Source: Mesorhizobium tianshanense
Lineage (GTDB): Bacteria > Pseudomonadota > Alphaproteobacteria > Rhizobiales > Rhizobiaceae
Assembly: GCF_007830515.1 (NCBI RefSeq)
Contig: NZ_VLKT01000035.1
Location: 1-64,000 of the forward strand
Length of the DNA: 64,000 nt
Direction of reading: 5' to 3'
A model generated the notes under the pieces. That model was not told the origin of the DNA, ran no database searches, and saw nothing but the letters and a program-made list of their open reading frames with translations. Position numbers and translations under genes: made by a program. Shown here piece after piece: positions 18,336-26,186 of the stretch; the first letter of the stretch is position 1; every line of letters begins with the position of its first letter.

Positions 18336-18642
18336 TCAGCGCCTGCGTACGAATTCGGTTCGCAACACCAGCCCCTTGATCGCGTCCTGCCGGCAGTCGA
18401 TTTCGTCGGGATTGTCGGTGAGGCGGATCGACTTGATGACCGTGCCCTGCTTCAGGCTCTGCCAGCGCCTTTGATCTTGAGGTCCTTGACGAGGGCGACG
18501 GAGTCGCCGTCGGCCAGCACCTTGCCGGCGGCATCGCGCACTTCAATATTCCCGGCAGAGCTGCAATTGCCGCCATCTCCGAAGCTGGTCTCCATTCCCC
18601 TGTCGTGTCGTCATAGACGTAGTCGTCGTTCTGATCTGTCAT
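18336..18642 (-). pseudogene. phnA: phnA/yjdM-like gene remnant (alkylphosphonate utilisation PhnA)
   Basis: From the ATG at 18642 the frame reads MTDQNDDYVYDDTTGEWRPA, the middle of a PhnA protein. After a frameshift the next frame reads EVRDAAGKVLADGDSVALVK then DLKIKG. After a second shift a third frame reads WQSLKQGTVIKSIRLTD, then EIDCRQDAIKGLVLRTEFV and stops at 18336. These three pieces cover the PhnA C-terminal SH3-like domain in order. The N-terminal zinc ribbon is missing. At least two indels make it non-functional. Confidence 0.8.
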
Positions 18643-19157
18643 TGCTGCCCTCGCCGCGGGATTGAATACAGTGCGCTGAGTCCGACGTGGGAGCAGGCCA
18701 AAGATCTGATCCGCGGCGGCGGACCGGCGCACACCACCTATACCGGCAGGAGCCGAAGTTCAAACCACTGTCGTCCCTCGCGCAGCCTGGCGGGCAGGCG
18801 GATCGTGTGGCGGCGGAATTGAACAGTGCATTTCCCCCCGCGTGCCGATGTTCGGTTTCATCCCTTTGCCGGTCTTTCCGGCGGGTTTGCTGCGGTCTGA
18901 ACCGGCGGCTGGCCCCTTCAAGGCCGCTATCGCGCCGCGGAGCGGCCGGAACCCGCCGATCTCGGCAAGGCCCGCCCGCGTCCTGCGCAGGGACCAGTGA
19001 AGGACTGGCCCCCGCTTTTCCGCAAGCCGACCTCGCTCGCCTGGCAGGTCCCGGACCCTGAAGCGTCCAGCTTTCGCCGGTTCCTTTTGACCGCACCCGC
19101 AGGGAAGACCGGCAAGGGCCGGAACACCTGACGGGCATCGCTAGAAAGGTAAGCTCA
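18643..19157. other. Long non-coding leader with large inverted repeat
   Basis: No gene is supported over 515 bases. The region is very GC-rich. A large imperfect inverted repeat spans 18862-19118 (separate entry). It ends 40 nt before the start of the 19158 gene. Confidence 0.6.
18862..19118. repeat. Large imperfect inverted repeat upstream of the 19158 gene
   Basis: CCCTTTGCCGGTCTTTCC (18862-18879) is mirrored by GGGAAGACCGGCAAGGG (19102-19118). The arms continue inward with GCGGGT, GCGGTC, AACCGGCG and GCTGG..CTTCA matched on the opposite arm with small gaps, giving arms of roughly 60-70 nt. The enclosed loop contains further short GC hairpins. No transposase is present, so this is either a MITE-like element or a structured leader. 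Confidence 0.75.
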
Positions 19158-19745
19158 ATGTCCAGTTCAACCCGCTCCCCCAGGACCAAGGCCCGCGTCG
19201 TCCAGCTCCGCAAGGGCACCACCCTCGAAATGGTCCGGCTCTGCTGCCCGGATGGCCACCAGGCCACGCTCATCTCCGAAAGCTTTGGCCTCCCCGTCCT
19301 CGACAGCGACGGCATCCGCGAATTCCACGAGCGCAGCCTGATCGATGGTGCCGACACACTCTCCGAGGGACTTTCCGACAAGGCGATGCAGATCCACCTG
19401 CAGAGGATCGTCGGCTCCTACGTCGGCTCCGCCTATGGAGCAGGCCAGTTCTACTCGAAGGCCGTCACCGAGGCCAAGGACGCCACAGCCAGGCTCGCCA
19501 ACGACACCCGCGACGAGGACCTCGACGGTCCTGTCGGTTTCGACAGCAATGCACAGCGCAAGCGCGAGTTCGCCGCCGACATGGGCCTTCAAGCCCACGC
19601 GTTGCGCATGGCGGCCGAGGGCGCCGTCGCCGCCTACGAGCACATCGTCGGCGAGAGCTGGAGGCCCTACGAGCGACAGGTCGAGAACCCCGGCCAGGGC
19701 GTCAGCCGGCAGGCGGCCGATCTGCAGATGGCGGCTCTGGGCTAA
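19158..19745 (+). CDS. Conserved plasmid hypothetical protein (195 aa)
   Basis: MSSSTRSPRTKARVVQLRKG opens a mainly helical soluble protein with a conserved-looking central HLQRIVGSYVGSAYGAGQFYSK stretch. AGAAAGG lies 7 nt upstream of the ATG. No domain is recognised. It is followed by a strong UUCG hairpin. Its position among the plus-strand accessory genes and its structured leader suggest the same expression mode as ardC and the DUF736 gene. Confidence 0.7.
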   Translation: MSSSTRSPRTKARVVQLRKGTTLEMVRLCCPDGHQATLISESFGLPVLDSDGIREFHERSLIDGADTLSEGLSDKAMQIHLQRIVGSYVGSAYGAGQFYSKAVTEAKDATARLANDTRDEDLDGPVGFDSNAQRKREFAADMGLQAHALRMAAEGAVAAYEHIVGESWRPYERQVENPGQGVSRQAADLQMAALG

Positions 19746-19753
19746 CTGCCACC

Positions 19754-19775
19754 GGGCGGAGCTTCGGCTCCGCCC
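19754..19775 (+). terminator. UUCG-capped hairpin after the 19158 gene
   Basis: GGGCGGAGC-TTCG-GCTCCGCCC is a perfect 9-bp stem with a stable UUCG tetraloop, 9 nt after the stop codon. It is followed by GACCTTCTTT, a weak T-rich tail. Confidence 0.65.
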
Positions 19776-19779
19776 GACC

Positions 19780-20031
19780 TTCTTTGTCGATGCCTGCGCC
19801 ATCATCGCGCCCCTGTCCGACGAGCTCGAAGCACAGCGGGTTTGCGATGCGCTCGCCGGCGCTCAGAAGCGGATTACCTCTTCGGTTGCCGTGTTGGAGG
19901 CAACCCTCGGCATCGCGGTGCCTGACAAGTTCGGTATCTCTGTCGAGGCAGTCGAGCCGATCATACTGGAATTTCTGGAAGCTCGGCATCGAGATTCGAG
20001 ATCTGCCGCCAGCGAAGCGCACCACCCGTAG
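19780..20031 (+). pseudogene. PIN-domain (VapC-type) toxin remnant
   Basis: The frame reads FFVDACAIIAPLSDELEAQR and ITSSVAVLEATLGIAV. That is the N-terminal PIN motif (first Asp in VDA) and the second conserved acidic region. Near 19985 the frame shifts and the neighbouring frame continues GIEIRDLPPAKRT, as in VapC proteins. The C-terminal half with the remaining acidic residues is absent and there is no proper start codon. No antitoxin gene is adjacent. This is a decayed toxin fragment, not an active module. Confidence 0.65.
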
Positions 20032-20045
20032 TCCGGGCTGGAAAG

Positions 20046-20554
20046 TCAGGAGTTCCGCGACCGCTTTGACAGTACTTCGGCGATAAACGCCGTTTTGGCG
20101 TTGCTGTAGCCTTCTCGATCAGAGCCGAACCTGTCGGCAAGGCGCTTCTTGAGAAGCCCATATGTTTTCGCCACGTCGGGATTGGCGCGCAGGCAGTCGC
20201 GAAAAGCTATATGCCGCCCGAGTTCTGGATTGGCCGCTGCACATACGTAGAGGTGATGCGCCGGCAACCTGCTCGGCTGAGTAAAGGCGTGACGCCCGTC
20301 AATTCCCCTCTCACCCTCATACGTATATCCAATTTTCGAGAGCTTGCTGATTGCAAGAGAAAGGTCGGCTTCGGTTGGAATCACCACGTCCATGTCGATT
20401 ATGGGCTTTCGGCTAAACCGGCGACCGAAGTGCTTCCGATATGCTCAATCTCTAGCGCCGTTGTCCCAAGAGCTGGCGCGATCTCATCTCTGATCTGAGC
20501 AAAAACAGCGGGCCATGCTGGATCATACGGCACGATAATGACAGGATTGACCAT
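20046..20554 (-). pseudogene. GrpB family (UPF0157) protein, split by one-base frameshift
   Basis: From the ATG at 20554 (TTGGA upstream) the frame reads MVNPVIIVPYDPAWPAVFAQ and IEHIGSTSVAGL, the GrpB nucleotidyltransferase-like signature, then stops at 20399. The next frame continues KPIIDMDVVIP and runs to 20046 with a full GrpB C-terminus. Restoring one base near 20410 (GCCGAAAGCCC to GCCGCGAAGCCC-like) would join them into about 169 residues, the normal family length. The gene is recently broken or the base is an assembly error. Confidence 0.8.
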
Positions 20555-20591
20555 TTTTCCAACCGATGGCGTCAGACTCGGGAAGTTCCGG

Positions 20592-21500
20592 CTATCGCCC
20601 AACGACAAACGCTGAAAAGTCGAAGGTATTCACATAGTCGCGGAATGCGGCCTGTGCCTTGGACTGGTTCTTCAGGTTGGGGAAGATCAGCATCATTTCA
20701 TAGGGTGGAATTTCCCAGCGCGGGAGCAATTCCACGAGGCGGCCGACCGCGACGGACGGCTGGCACACATAAGCGGGAAGGAGTGCGACTCCGCCGCCCG
20801 CGATGCAGGATTGCAGCAGGAACCCCATAGAATCCGAGGTCGCGGCCGGCGGCGGCCGCAGGACGATCGGTGTGTCGTCTGACGAGAACACCCATTCGGG
20901 CTGCGCATCATGCACCAGGCAGCGGTGATGTAGAAGATCGGTCGGTTCCCGAAGAGGACTGCCAGCCGCCAGATAGGCCGGAGCGGCGACGAGAACTCGT
21001 TTGATCGAGGAGACACGCCGCACGATCAGGTCCTGACCTGTGGTCGTGCCAACGCGAAAGGCGAAATCAACCCGCTCGCGAATGATGTCGAGATGCCGGT
21101 TTGTGGCGATCAGCTCGACCGCGATCCGGGGAAACTGTGTGGTAAATCCGTGTAGGAAGGTCGGCATGAAATAGCTGGCTGTTACCTCGGGGCAGGTGAC
21201 CTTCAGCGTCCCGACAGGCTGTTCCTTCAGATTGGTCATCGCCATGTTCGCGGCCGAGACTTCTGTGCGAACGCGGCGGCAGTATTCGAGATAGACCTGG
21301 CCGCTGCCGGTGAGGCTTACGTGCCGGGTCGAACGGTTGAGGAGCCGCAGTCCCAGACGTGCCTCAAGCTGGGCTATGCGCTGGCTGACCGTGGATTTGG
21401 GCATCCCGATCCGCCCTCCGGCACGGGTAAAGCTGCCCGTTTCGGCGACTTCGGCCAAAAGGATCATGTCGTTCACGCTGTCCAAAGCCAGCATCCTCAT
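20592..21500 (-). CDS. LysR family transcriptional regulator
   Basis: A 302-residue regulator. The winged helix-turn-helix (about 5-65) reads FTRAGGRIGMPKSTVSQRIA and the linker helix follows. The co-inducer domain (about 90-295) has the usual LysR layout (GTLKVTCPE at its start). It is divergent from the DMT transporter gene at 21609 across 108 bp, so it most likely controls that gene in response to an exported metabolite. The overlap with the broken grpB 5' region (20554) is only upstream sequence. Confidence 0.9.
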   Translation of the reverse strand: MRMLALDSVNDMILLAEVAETGSFTRAGGRIGMPKSTVSQRIAQLEARLGLRLLNRSTRHVSLTGSGQVYLEYCRRVRTEVSAANMAMTNLKEQPVGTLKVTCPEVTASYFMPTFLHGFTTQFPRIAVELIATNRHLDIIRERVDFAFRVGTTTGQDLIVRRVSSIKRVLVAAPAYLAAGSPLREPTDLLHHRCLVHDAQPEWVFSSDDTPIVLRPPPAATSDSMGFLLQSCIAGGGVALLPAYVCQPSVAVGRLVELLPRWEIPPYEMMLIFPNLKNQSKAQAAFRDYVNTFDFSAFVVGR

Positions 21501-21513
21501 TCATGTGGTACTC

Positions 21514-21523
21514 ATTGTACAAT
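21514..21523. promoter_or_regulatory. Candidate LysR operator palindrome
   Basis: ATTGTACAAT is a perfect 10-bp palindrome 14 bp upstream of the LysR start, in the divergent intergenic region shared with the DMT transporter. LysR proteins often bind such sites. No binding evidence. Confidence 0.35.
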
Positions 21524-21608
21524 AGGACGGACAAAGTTTCCATATAATGACGATTGTTAGAACGTTCTCGGCTCGGTAGCCTCGGCGCAGGAAGAAGGGG
21601 ACGCGAAA

Positions 21609-22520
21609 ATGTCGATCAGTCAGACGGCCCCCAAGGCTGACAGGGTGGGCATCGCCGTTGCGGCGATGGTTTTCACTGACCTGACGCTTTCCATCGCGGA
21701 TGCGATCATTAAGGTCACGATCTCGGACATGCCGCTGTCGCAGTTCATTTTCCTGCGCTCCTGCGTCACGCTGCCCTTGTTGATCTCGATCCTGAAATGG
21801 CGTTTTCCGCAGGTATCGTTGCGCCCAGCCTATCCGGGCTGGGCCATCGTGCGCAGCAGCCTGCTTCTGTCGAGCCTGTTGATCTATTACGCTTCGCTAC
21901 CACGCCTCGACTTCTCGATTGCCGCGGCGGTCTATTACACGATCCCGCTGTTCATCATCCTTTTTGCGGCTTTCTGGATCAGGGAGCCTGTCGGGGTGCA
22001 GGGTTGGGTCGGAGTCGCCCTCGGCTTCGTCGGTGTGCTGCTCATGCTGAAGCCGCAGGCCGGCGATCTTAGCATCCATGCCGTGATGCCACTGGTTTCC
22101 GCGATTCTCTACGCTCTGGCGATGGTGCTGACGCGCACCAGGAGCCGTGGCGAAAACCCCTTCGTTCTGGCGCTGATCTTCAACCTGATAGCGGTCGTTC
22201 TCGGGGGTGGCGCGAGCCTGGCGACCGTCATGGCAGGGAGCGAGGGCGGGCAAAGCCTGTTCATGGGCCAGTGGCTTCCAATGGGCTGGACCCAATGGGC
22301 GCTGATCTGGTTTTTGAGCATGACGATGCTGATCGGCAGCGTCGGCACGGCCATCGCCTACCAGTTGGGACCATCCTCGATCATCTCGACCTGGGACTTT
22401 TCCTATCTGGCCTTCGCAGTGCTATGGGGCGTCGTGCTGTTCTCGGAACGTTTGGATGTGGCTTCCATGCTCGGTATCGTTCTCATCGCACTGGCCGGGA
22501 TTATCGTCATCCGGCGTTAG
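21609..22520 (+). CDS. DMT (EamA) family transporter
   Basis: A 303-residue inner-membrane protein with about ten hydrophobic segments and two EamA repeats (about 15-145 and 160-300), each ending in a ...GVALGFVGVLLMLKP- or ...GIVLIALAGIIVIRR-type helix. AGGAAGAAGGGGA lies just upstream of the ATG. Members export amino acids or other metabolites; the substrate is not predictable. It is divergent from the LysR gene, which probably regulates it. Cargo inserted within the plasmid accessory region. Confidence 0.88.
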   Translation: MSISQTAPKADRVGIAVAAMVFTDLTLSIADAIIKVTISDMPLSQFIFLRSCVTLPLLISILKWRFPQVSLRPAYPGWAIVRSSLLLSSLLIYYASLPRLDFSIAAAVYYTIPLFIILFAAFWIREPVGVQGWVGVALGFVGVLLMLKPQAGDLSIHAVMPLVSAILYALAMVLTRTRSRGENPFVLALIFNLIAVVLGGGASLATVMAGSEGGQSLFMGQWLPMGWTQWALIWFLSMTMLIGSVGTAIAYQLGPSSIISTWDFSYLAFAVLWGVVLFSERLDVASMLGIVLIALAGIIVIRR

Positions 22521-22928
22521 CGGCGACATTGGAGCACCGAGGCCAGATGACGGCTTCGGGCTCTTTGCGACTGATTTTTGCAACATCCAAACTTTGGCGC
22601 GAGCGAATGCCGAAATCAATATTCCACATTTGTTCGTCAACCTGGCCATTTTCCCAGCCTCGGGCCGATTGGGCCTAAAAAGCAATAGATGAGAAAAGCA
22701 GGCAGACCACCTGATGCGGCCGTGCCAACCGCGGTCGTCACGAATGTTGGTCCTGCTCCGGTCCTCGTTCCGCGAAACGGCTTCGCCGTCCTTCACTAAC
22801 GTTGCGGCCCTCAAGCGACGTGTCCCTTCCTTCCGATTGCTCTTTTGCGGGTTCGCGGACCTGCGGTCCTGCGCTGTCGGACCTCGTGACGGCCGCGATT
22901 GGCGCGGCCTCGAATGGAGGTCCGGAAA
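22521..22928. other. Gap holding the ardC leader with inverted repeat
   Basis: The first about 170 bases are relatively AT-rich with no gene seen. From 22718 the sequence forms the structured ardC leader described separately. Confidence 0.5.
22718..22909. repeat. Inverted repeat in ardC leader
   Basis: The 25-nt left arm at 22718-22742 (GGCCGTGCCAACCGCGGTCG then TCACG) pairs with 22885-22909 at 22 of 25 positions. The three mismatches are all transitions that would allow G-T/G-U wobble in one folded strand. Further GGTCC and TCCGCGAA blocks inside pair less regularly. The right arm ends 19 nt before the ardC start at 22929. Confidence 0.75.
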
Positions 22929-23855
22929 ATGGACAGGAAGAGCAACAAATCCCGCGTCGATATCTACGCGAAGATCACCGACCGTATCGTCGCGGAGCTG
23001 GAAAAGGGCGTGCGTCCGTGGGTGAAGCCGTGGAGCGCGGAGAACGCCACGGGGCGTATCACGCGCCCGCTGCGCCACAATGGATTGCCGTATCAGGGGA
23101 TCAATACCCTGCTTCTCTGGTCTGAGGCGGTTTCGAGGGGTTTTGTTTCCCCGACCTGGATGACGTTCAAGCAGAGCGTCGAGCTGGGCGGTCATGTCCG
23201 CAAAGGCGAGACCGGCTCGATGGTTGTCTATGCCAGCCGCATCGTACGCACCGAAACCGATGCCCATGGCGAAGAGGTCGAGCGCGGGATCCCGTTCCTC
23301 AAGGCCTATACGGTGTTTTGTGCCGACCAGATCGAAGGCTTGCCCGCGCAGTATTACGGCAATCCCGCGCCGGTGTCCGATCCGGTGGAGCGGATCGGAC
23401 ATGCGGATGCCTTCTTCGCAAATACCGGGGCCGTCATCCGCCACGGTGGCGACAAGGCGTATTTCAATCCCGCTCTCGATATCGTGCAAATGCCGCCGTT
23501 CGAGAATTTCCGCGACGCGGCCAGCTATTATGCCACTCTCGGACACGAGATGACCCATTGGGTCGGGTCGGAAAAGCGGCTTGATCGCAACCTCTCGCGT
23601 TATCATAAGGATCGCTCGTTCCGGGCTCACGAAGAACTCGTGGCCGACCTCGGCGGCTGCTTTTTAGCAGCTGACCTCGGCATCGTGCCAGAGCTCGAGC
23701 CGCGGCCTGATCATGCCAGCTACCTGGCAAGCTGGCTCGAAATTCTCAGGAACCAGAAGCGATTCATCTTTGCCGCGGCGGCCCATGCCCAGCGTGCGGT
23801 CAACTATCTGCATGATCTCCAGCCGAATGCGACACAGATCGCGGAGGCTGCATGA
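22929..23855 (+). CDS. ardC: ArdC-like antirestriction protein with zincin metallopeptidase domain
   Basis: A 308-residue protein. The N-terminal ssDNA-binding ArdC domain (about 8-130) contains DRIVAELEKGVRPWVKPW, RPLRHNGLPYQGINTLLLW and VRKGETGSMVVYAS. The C-terminal zincin-like domain (about 150-300) has the HEMTHW zinc motif (H206, E207, H210) and a downstream EELVADLGG glutamate. ArdC protects incoming plasmid DNA from host restriction. The start at 22929 has GGAGG 8 nt upstream and is preferred to one at 22899. It lies in the inferred leading region and has a structured leader, as expected for a gene needed early after transfer. Confidence 0.92.
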   Translation: MDRKSNKSRVDIYAKITDRIVAELEKGVRPWVKPWSAENATGRITRPLRHNGLPYQGINTLLLWSEAVSRGFVSPTWMTFKQSVELGGHVRKGETGSMVVYASRIVRTETDAHGEEVERGIPFLKAYTVFCADQIEGLPAQYYGNPAPVSDPVERIGHADAFFANTGAVIRHGGDKAYFNPALDIVQMPPFENFRDAASYYATLGHEMTHWVGSEKRLDRNLSRYHKDRSFRAHEELVADLGGCFLAADLGIVPELEPRPDHASYLASWLEILRNQKRFIFAAAAHAQRAVNYLHDLQPNATQIAEAA

Positions 23856-23899
23856 TGCTGCATTCTCCGATCGATGTCGGGGGTGGCGCGGCGCCACCC

Positions 23900-24009
23900 C
23901 CATCCGCCTTCGTGTGCTCAGCCTCGGGGCAGGGGTCCAGTCCACCACGTTCGCGCTGATGGCCGCCCATGGGCATTTCGGCTCGTTGTGCAATCCTCGT
24001 ACCGGGTAG
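23900..24009 (+). pseudogene. 5' fragment of a PAPS-reductase-like plasmid gene
   Basis: Downstream of ardC one frame reads LRVLSLGAGVQSTTFALMAA then HGHFG. This is the N-terminal PP-loop-like nucleotide motif of plasmid and phage phosphoadenosine-phosphosulfate-reductase-like proteins. It stops at 24009. The remainder is missing at about 23990, where the sequence changes to the segment carrying the NYN gene. This suggests truncation by insertion or deletion. There is no clear start codon left. Confidence 0.5.
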
Positions 24010-24025
24010 TGGGTCAGTTTGAAAT

Positions 24026-24655
24026 TTAGGAGATGACGAAATCAGCGTGAGCCTTCAGTTCACGCCGCGCTCCTTTATGGCCGAGTGTACAGAGCATCAC
24101 CTTGACACCCTCGCGCCGGACGAACTTAAAGGCAGGCACGAAGTCACTATCTCCCGTAACCACGACCACCGCACGTACCATGTCCCGCAAGGCCAGCCGA
24201 GCCATATCAAGGCCAATTCTGATATCAACGCCCTTCTGATTGATATCAACGTCGAAGTCTTTATCCACTAGTTCGCGCGGCGCTTTTAGAAGCTGCTTCA
24301 CCGCTCGCTGCTTTATTTTCCACTGGAATGGATTAACCCGCGTTTCGCCCATTCGAAGCGCAAATCCAGGCTTCAATTCAAGCTGGTCGTATAAGCTCTG
24401 TGCGTGCTTATAGCGTTCAGTTTCCGCAAGATGCTTTGGCTCACTTGAAACCGGCATAGGGATCGATTCCACGGACGGCGGTGCATCGTAGAAGTATGTC
24501 CGAAGGAGTTCGTAGCTTTTTAATTCATCATGGCCGCGAATTTCATCGCGCAATGCCACGATGTCATCAGCCGATGCGGGCTGCTTAAGCTTCTCTTGCA
24601 GCTTCTTTGTGACAAAGCCGCCGTCAAAGAGGATGGCAAAACGTGCCTGAAACAT
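24026..24655 (-). CDS. NYN domain (LabA/DUF88-type) putative RNase
   Basis: A 209-residue protein from MFQARFAILFDGGFVTKKL; an earlier in-frame ATG at 24706 would add 17 residues. The NYN fold of the PIN-like superfamily is visible. The first catalytic Asp is in LFDGGF (about residue 11), the second acidic cluster in KGVDIRIGLDMARLA (about 140) and the third in VVVTGDSDFVPAF (about 165). Family members cleave RNA and some act in phage defence or translational stress. It sits in a lower-GC insert, opposite in strand to its neighbours, and ends next to a truncated gene, so it was probably acquired. Confidence 0.85.
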   Translation of the reverse strand: MFQARFAILFDGGFVTKKLQEKLKQPASADDIVALRDEIRGHDELKSYELLRTYFYDAPPSVESIPMPVSSEPKHLAETERYKHAQSLYDQLELKPGFALRMGETRVNPFQWKIKQRAVKQLLKAPRELVDKDFDVDINQKGVDIRIGLDMARLALRDMVRAVVVVTGDSDFVPAFKFVRREGVKVMLCTLGHKGARRELKAHADFVIS

Positions 24656-24706
24656 GCCCAAAAAAACTTTGGAGCCAGCCGACCCAAGCACCGCTATGCG
24701 GTGCAT

Positions 24707-25573
24707 AGAGGATCGGCTGACTCACTAGTTTATTCCGTACTGCCGAAGCAGCCTGTTGGGATGATTAGGAGTCAGCGGTTACCAAGTCAATAAGACAGAC
24801 CGAGCCTCACCTAAAAAAAATGTCTCCGACTGTAAACGCGCCTTCAAACACGTCGGTTCCGAACATAGCATATCTTAGATAGGAAGTCAGTGACGCTTTT
24901 GTAGGGGCCGCGCTTCACGGGCAGCTCGGTTTCTTTCGCCTCGATCAGCGCACGCCAGCTGAAGACCCCGTCATGGCACCGGTCAGTTCGGGTAGTAGCC
25001 CAGCGGGCCGAGTCAGATCCGCCGGCCCGTGCCGACGTCCAGCCCGAGATGGGTATTTCCACGACCGTGCAGCGGCCATCCATCTTGAAGGGGCAGACGC
25101 CGGACCCTCGGAGTTTTCGCCAGTCGGCCGGTCGTCAACCGACCGAAGTGAGGGGACGGTCGCCTCCCTTTTCGGTTGGACGGTCTATCGTTATGCGATG
25201 TCGCCTGACGGGGAGGGACGGGTTTGATGGCGCCTCACCGTGGCTGCAGTTGCGGTGATCATGCCGATAGGGTTCGCCTGTCGTCTGGCCGGCGGTTTCA
25301 TGGAAGGGCGCACCACCTGCGTCCTCGATGTGGCTGGTCTGACCGAAGGCCGTCTTCGCTTCGCTCCGCCTCGTTCTCAAACCCGCAACAGCCGGTCGTG
25401 ACTTTCTTCCCCTGCTGGCTTCGCCATCATTCCTCGCGAGGCAAGAAAATCCCGCCCTGGCTGCCCTTCACTGCGTTGCGGCCCCTACGGGGTGCGGGCC
25501 GATCGCCTCCGGTCGGTCGACCGCCATCGAGGTCGCGATGGTCGCGGCCCGAGAAACTCACGGAGACGACATC
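24707..25573. other. Long gap with DUF736 leader; no supported gene
   Basis: 24707-24850 is AT-rich and probably the promoter side of the NYN gene, with a GCTATGCGGTGCATAG palindrome near 24693-24708. In 24850-25230 there are short frames on both strands without motifs; the plus-strand FGWTVYRYAMSPDGEG piece near 25180-25225 looks like the tail of an unidentified gene. From 25323 on lies the DUF736 leader repeat. Confidence 0.4.
25323..25532. repeat. Inverted repeat in DUF736 leader
   Basis: The 32-nt left arm at 25323-25354 (starting CCTCGATG, ending AAGGCCGTC) pairs with 25501-25532 at 23 of 32 positions without gaps. The right arm ends 41 nt before the ATG at 25574. The loop carries CCTTCACTGCGTTGCGGCCC (25465-25484), nearly the same as a motif in the loop of the ardC leader (22790-22810). 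Confidence 0.6.
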
Positions 25574-25885
25574 ATGGCTACCATCGGCACCTTCACTTCC
25601 TCGGGCAACGGTTTTACGGGCACGATCAAGACGCTCAACCTCAACGTCAAGGCCAAGCTGGTCCGCATCGACAACCCCTCCGACAAGGGTCCCCACTTCC
25701 GCATCTTCTCGGGTGCAGTCGAGCTAGGTGCGGCCTGGCAGAAGGTTTCCAGGGAAACCGAGCGCGACTACCTCTCGGTCAAGCTGGACGACCCGAGCTT
25801 CCCCGCTCCAATCTACGCCACCCTGATCGAGGTGGAAGGCGAGGAAGGCCTGCAGCTGATCTGGTCTCGCCCCAACCGGGACTGA
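25574..25885 (+). CDS. DUF736 family protein
   Basis: A 103-residue protein starting MATIGTFTSSGNGFTGTIKT, the standard DUF736 N-terminus, with GPHFRIFSGAVELGAAWQK and a C-terminal LIEVEGEEGLQLIWSRP. DUF736 proteins are small beta-rich plasmid proteins of unknown function, frequent on rhizobial plasmids near antirestriction genes. GGAGA lies 8 nt upstream of the chosen start; an upstream in-frame start at 25538 is less likely. It is followed by two hairpins including a strong bidirectional terminator. Confidence 0.9.
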   Translation: MATIGTFTSSGNGFTGTIKTLNLNVKAKLVRIDNPSDKGPHFRIFSGAVELGAAWQKVSRETERDYLSVKLDDPSFPAPIYATLIEVEGEEGLQLIWSRPNRD

Positions 25886-25893
25886 TCGCCCCG

Positions 25894-25926
25894 AAGAGGA
25901 CCTCGCCGCAAGGCGGGGTTCCTCGT
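25894..25926 (+). terminator. Hairpin after the DUF736 gene
   Basis: GAGG-acc-tCGCC-gcaa-GGCGg-ggtt-CCTC forms an interrupted stem just after the DUF736 stop. The tail is not T-rich. Confidence 0.4.
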
Positions 25927-25935
25927 GGGTATCGG

Positions 25936-25972
25936 AAAGCCGGAACCAGGCATCGAGCCTGGTTCCGGCTTT
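25936..25972. terminator. Strong bidirectional terminator
   Basis: AAAGCCGGAACCAGGC (25936-25951) pairs perfectly over 16 bp with 25957-25972, with a 5-nt ATCGA loop. The stem begins with A's and ends in T's (TTTT), so it can act as an intrinsic terminator in both directions. Confidence 0.85.
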
Positions 25973-26186
25973 TCTGGCGCCAACCGGGTGGAGCGGGGGT
26001 CTGCTCAGAACGCCCAAGCCTGCCATGTCGGCCCGAAGGCCTCAAGGACGAGCGGTTCCCCCAAAATGCTAGCGCATTTCGGCTCCCCCACTCGCCGGCT
26101 CTGCCGGTCGCGTTCCGCGATCCCTGACCCCTCCGATCCGCCATGACAGCCGATGTCGTCTTTCACCAACATCAAGGAGACGACCA
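25973..26186. other. Leader of the 54-residue gene; GC-rich, nothing else seen
   Basis: Contains short hairpins such as GGCCCGAAGGCC near 26030. No coding frame supported. Confidence 0.4.

Noticed and set aside
19158..20031. Fusion of the 195-aa plasmid protein with the PIN remnant
   Set aside because: They are in different frames and separated by a stop codon and a UUCG hairpin.
22422..23630. Minus-strand 402-codon frame opposite ardC
   Set aside because: Antisense of ardC, whose zinc motif and N-terminal domain are clear on the plus strand.
24844..25083. Minus-strand 79-codon frame
   Set aside because: Some coding-like stretches, but no ribosome site, homology pattern or partner; left as part of the gap.
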